Shown here piece by piece: positions 63,510 through 64,000 of a stretch of DNA of 64,000 nt. Source of the stretch: Pseudomonas cedrina subsp. cedrina (lineage in GTDB: Bacteria > Pseudomonadota > Gammaproteobacteria > Pseudomonadales > Pseudomonadaceae); NCBI RefSeq assembly GCF_001983175.1, contig NZ_MNPW01000004.1:310001-374000 (forward strand), written 5' to 3'. Made by a program: the position numbers and the translations under genes. The notes under the pieces were generated by a model, which saw nothing but the letters and a program-made list of their open reading frames with translations, was not told the DNA's origin and made no database searches. The stretch's first letter is position 1. The number at the start of each line of letters is the position of its first letter.

Positions 63510-64000
63510 GCTCGATCGCTACATTGGTAGCAGCGTACTGATCGCCATCCTGGCGGTATTGGGCATCATCCTGGGCCTGGCGTCGTTGTTCGCCTTCATC
63601 GATGAAGTGGGCAACGTCAGCGATACCTATACCGTGTGGGACGTGCTGAGCTACGTGGCCCTCACCGCACCGCGTCGCCTCTACGACATGATGCCGATGG
63701 CCGCGCTGATCGGCTGCCTGATCGGCCTGGGGAGCCTGGCCAGCAACAGCGAACTGACCATCATGCGCGCCGCCGGCGTGTCCATTGGCCGTATCGTCTG
63801 GGCGGTGATGAAGCCCATGCTGCTGCTGATGGCCTGCAGCGTGCTGATCGGCGAATACGTCGCGCCGCCCGCCGAAACCACGGCCCAGGCCAATCGCGCG
63901 CTGGCCCAGGGTTCGGGCGATGCGCAAAGCTCCAAGCACGGCCTGTGGCATCGCCAGGGTGACCAATTCATCCACATCAACGCTGTACAACCCGGCGGCC
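63502..64000 (+). CDS. lptG: LPS export permease LptG, cut by the window end
   Basis: Second permease of the LptB2FG exporter. Only the first 166 codons are in the window. It starts with GTG 63502, inside the lptF end, with AGGAG upstream. The visible part (VAKLDRYIGSSVLIAILAVLGIILGLASLFAFIDEVGNV, RRLYDMMPMAALIGCLIGLGSLASNSELTIMRAAGVS) is diagnostic of LptG. It should continue to about 350 residues. Confidence 0.95.
   Translation, partial: MAKLDRYIGSSVLIAILAVLGIILGLASLFAFIDEVGNVSDTYTVWDVLSYVALTAPRRLYDMMPMAALIGCLIGLGSLASNSELTIMRAAGVSIGRIVWAVMKPMLLLMACSVLIGEYVAPPAETTAQANRALAQGSGDAQSSKHGLWHRQGDQFIHINAVQPGG

Overview
The window is chromosomal DNA of a fluorescent-group Pseudomonas. The evidence is high G+C coding sequence, an algD gene at the left edge, an aap-type amino-acid transporter, the hmgA-fahA-maiA homogentisate operon, an esterase that matches P. 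fluorescens EstB residue for residue at the catalytic triad (S114, D168, H199), several short Pseudomonas-type conserved proteins (DUF3509, DUF3649, DUF3325, DUF6124-like), and about a dozen copies of the GTGGGAGC-GGCTTGC palindromic repeat between genes. No tRNA, rRNA, CRISPR array, phage or insertion sequence was seen.

Layout. 1-9.6 kb: algD with a long leader and an AlgU-type promoter, yaaA, an exported polysaccharide-deacetylase-like protein, a PIN-PhoH ATPase, moaCDE, rhlB and an esterase. 9.7-14.2 kb: a sigma-54-type promoter and the four-gene amino-acid ABC transporter aapJQMP. 14.2-15.0 kb: an mqsRA toxin-antitoxin pair with a perfect palindromic operator. 15.1-16.4 kb: a CynX/NimT-type MFS exporter. 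16.6-29.4 kb: the accessory island of the window, a chaperone-usher fimbrial locus with one chaperone, one usher and ten DUF1120-type subunits (nine in the main cluster, one separate), plus a receiver-Hpt protein and an RcsB/NarL-type response regulator. 29.5-36.5 kb: an NTF2-like protein, a GIY-YIG protein, a GST, a TonB-dependent receptor, a DacB-like lipoprotein and an IclR regulator. 36.6-39.8 kb: homogentisate catabolism. 40.2-45.4 kb: a SirB1-like protein, a leucine-dehydrogenase-like protein, a LexA-controlled YebG homologue, small conserved proteins and an HPF-like protein. 45.4-53.2 kb: ferric citrate uptake (fecIRA), a divergent PepSY inner-membrane operon and a second sigma/FecR pair without a receptor. 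53.2-64 kb: housekeeping genes grx-like, yejK, hupN, rlmF, valS, holC, pepA, lptF and the start of lptG.

The most interesting system is the fimbrial island. The subunits carry signal peptides, an N-terminal strand of the type ASSVDLxVxGxITPxAC, two conserved cysteines and a C-terminal strand ending in Tyr-Leu, as expected for chaperone-usher pilins. One 380-residue member has an extra N-terminal domain and is translationally coupled to the usher, which suggests a tip adhesin. Four promoters in the island, including that of the receiver-Hpt gene itself, share a 16-bp element TTCGTATTWGTTGYAT (14-16 matches) followed 20 bp later by a -10-like box, always 139-162 bp before the chosen start codon. 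This points to a dedicated regulon in which the phosphorelay proteins beside the locus control several subunit promoters and themselves. The same promoter block is duplicated inside the cluster, so the array appears to have grown by segmental duplication.
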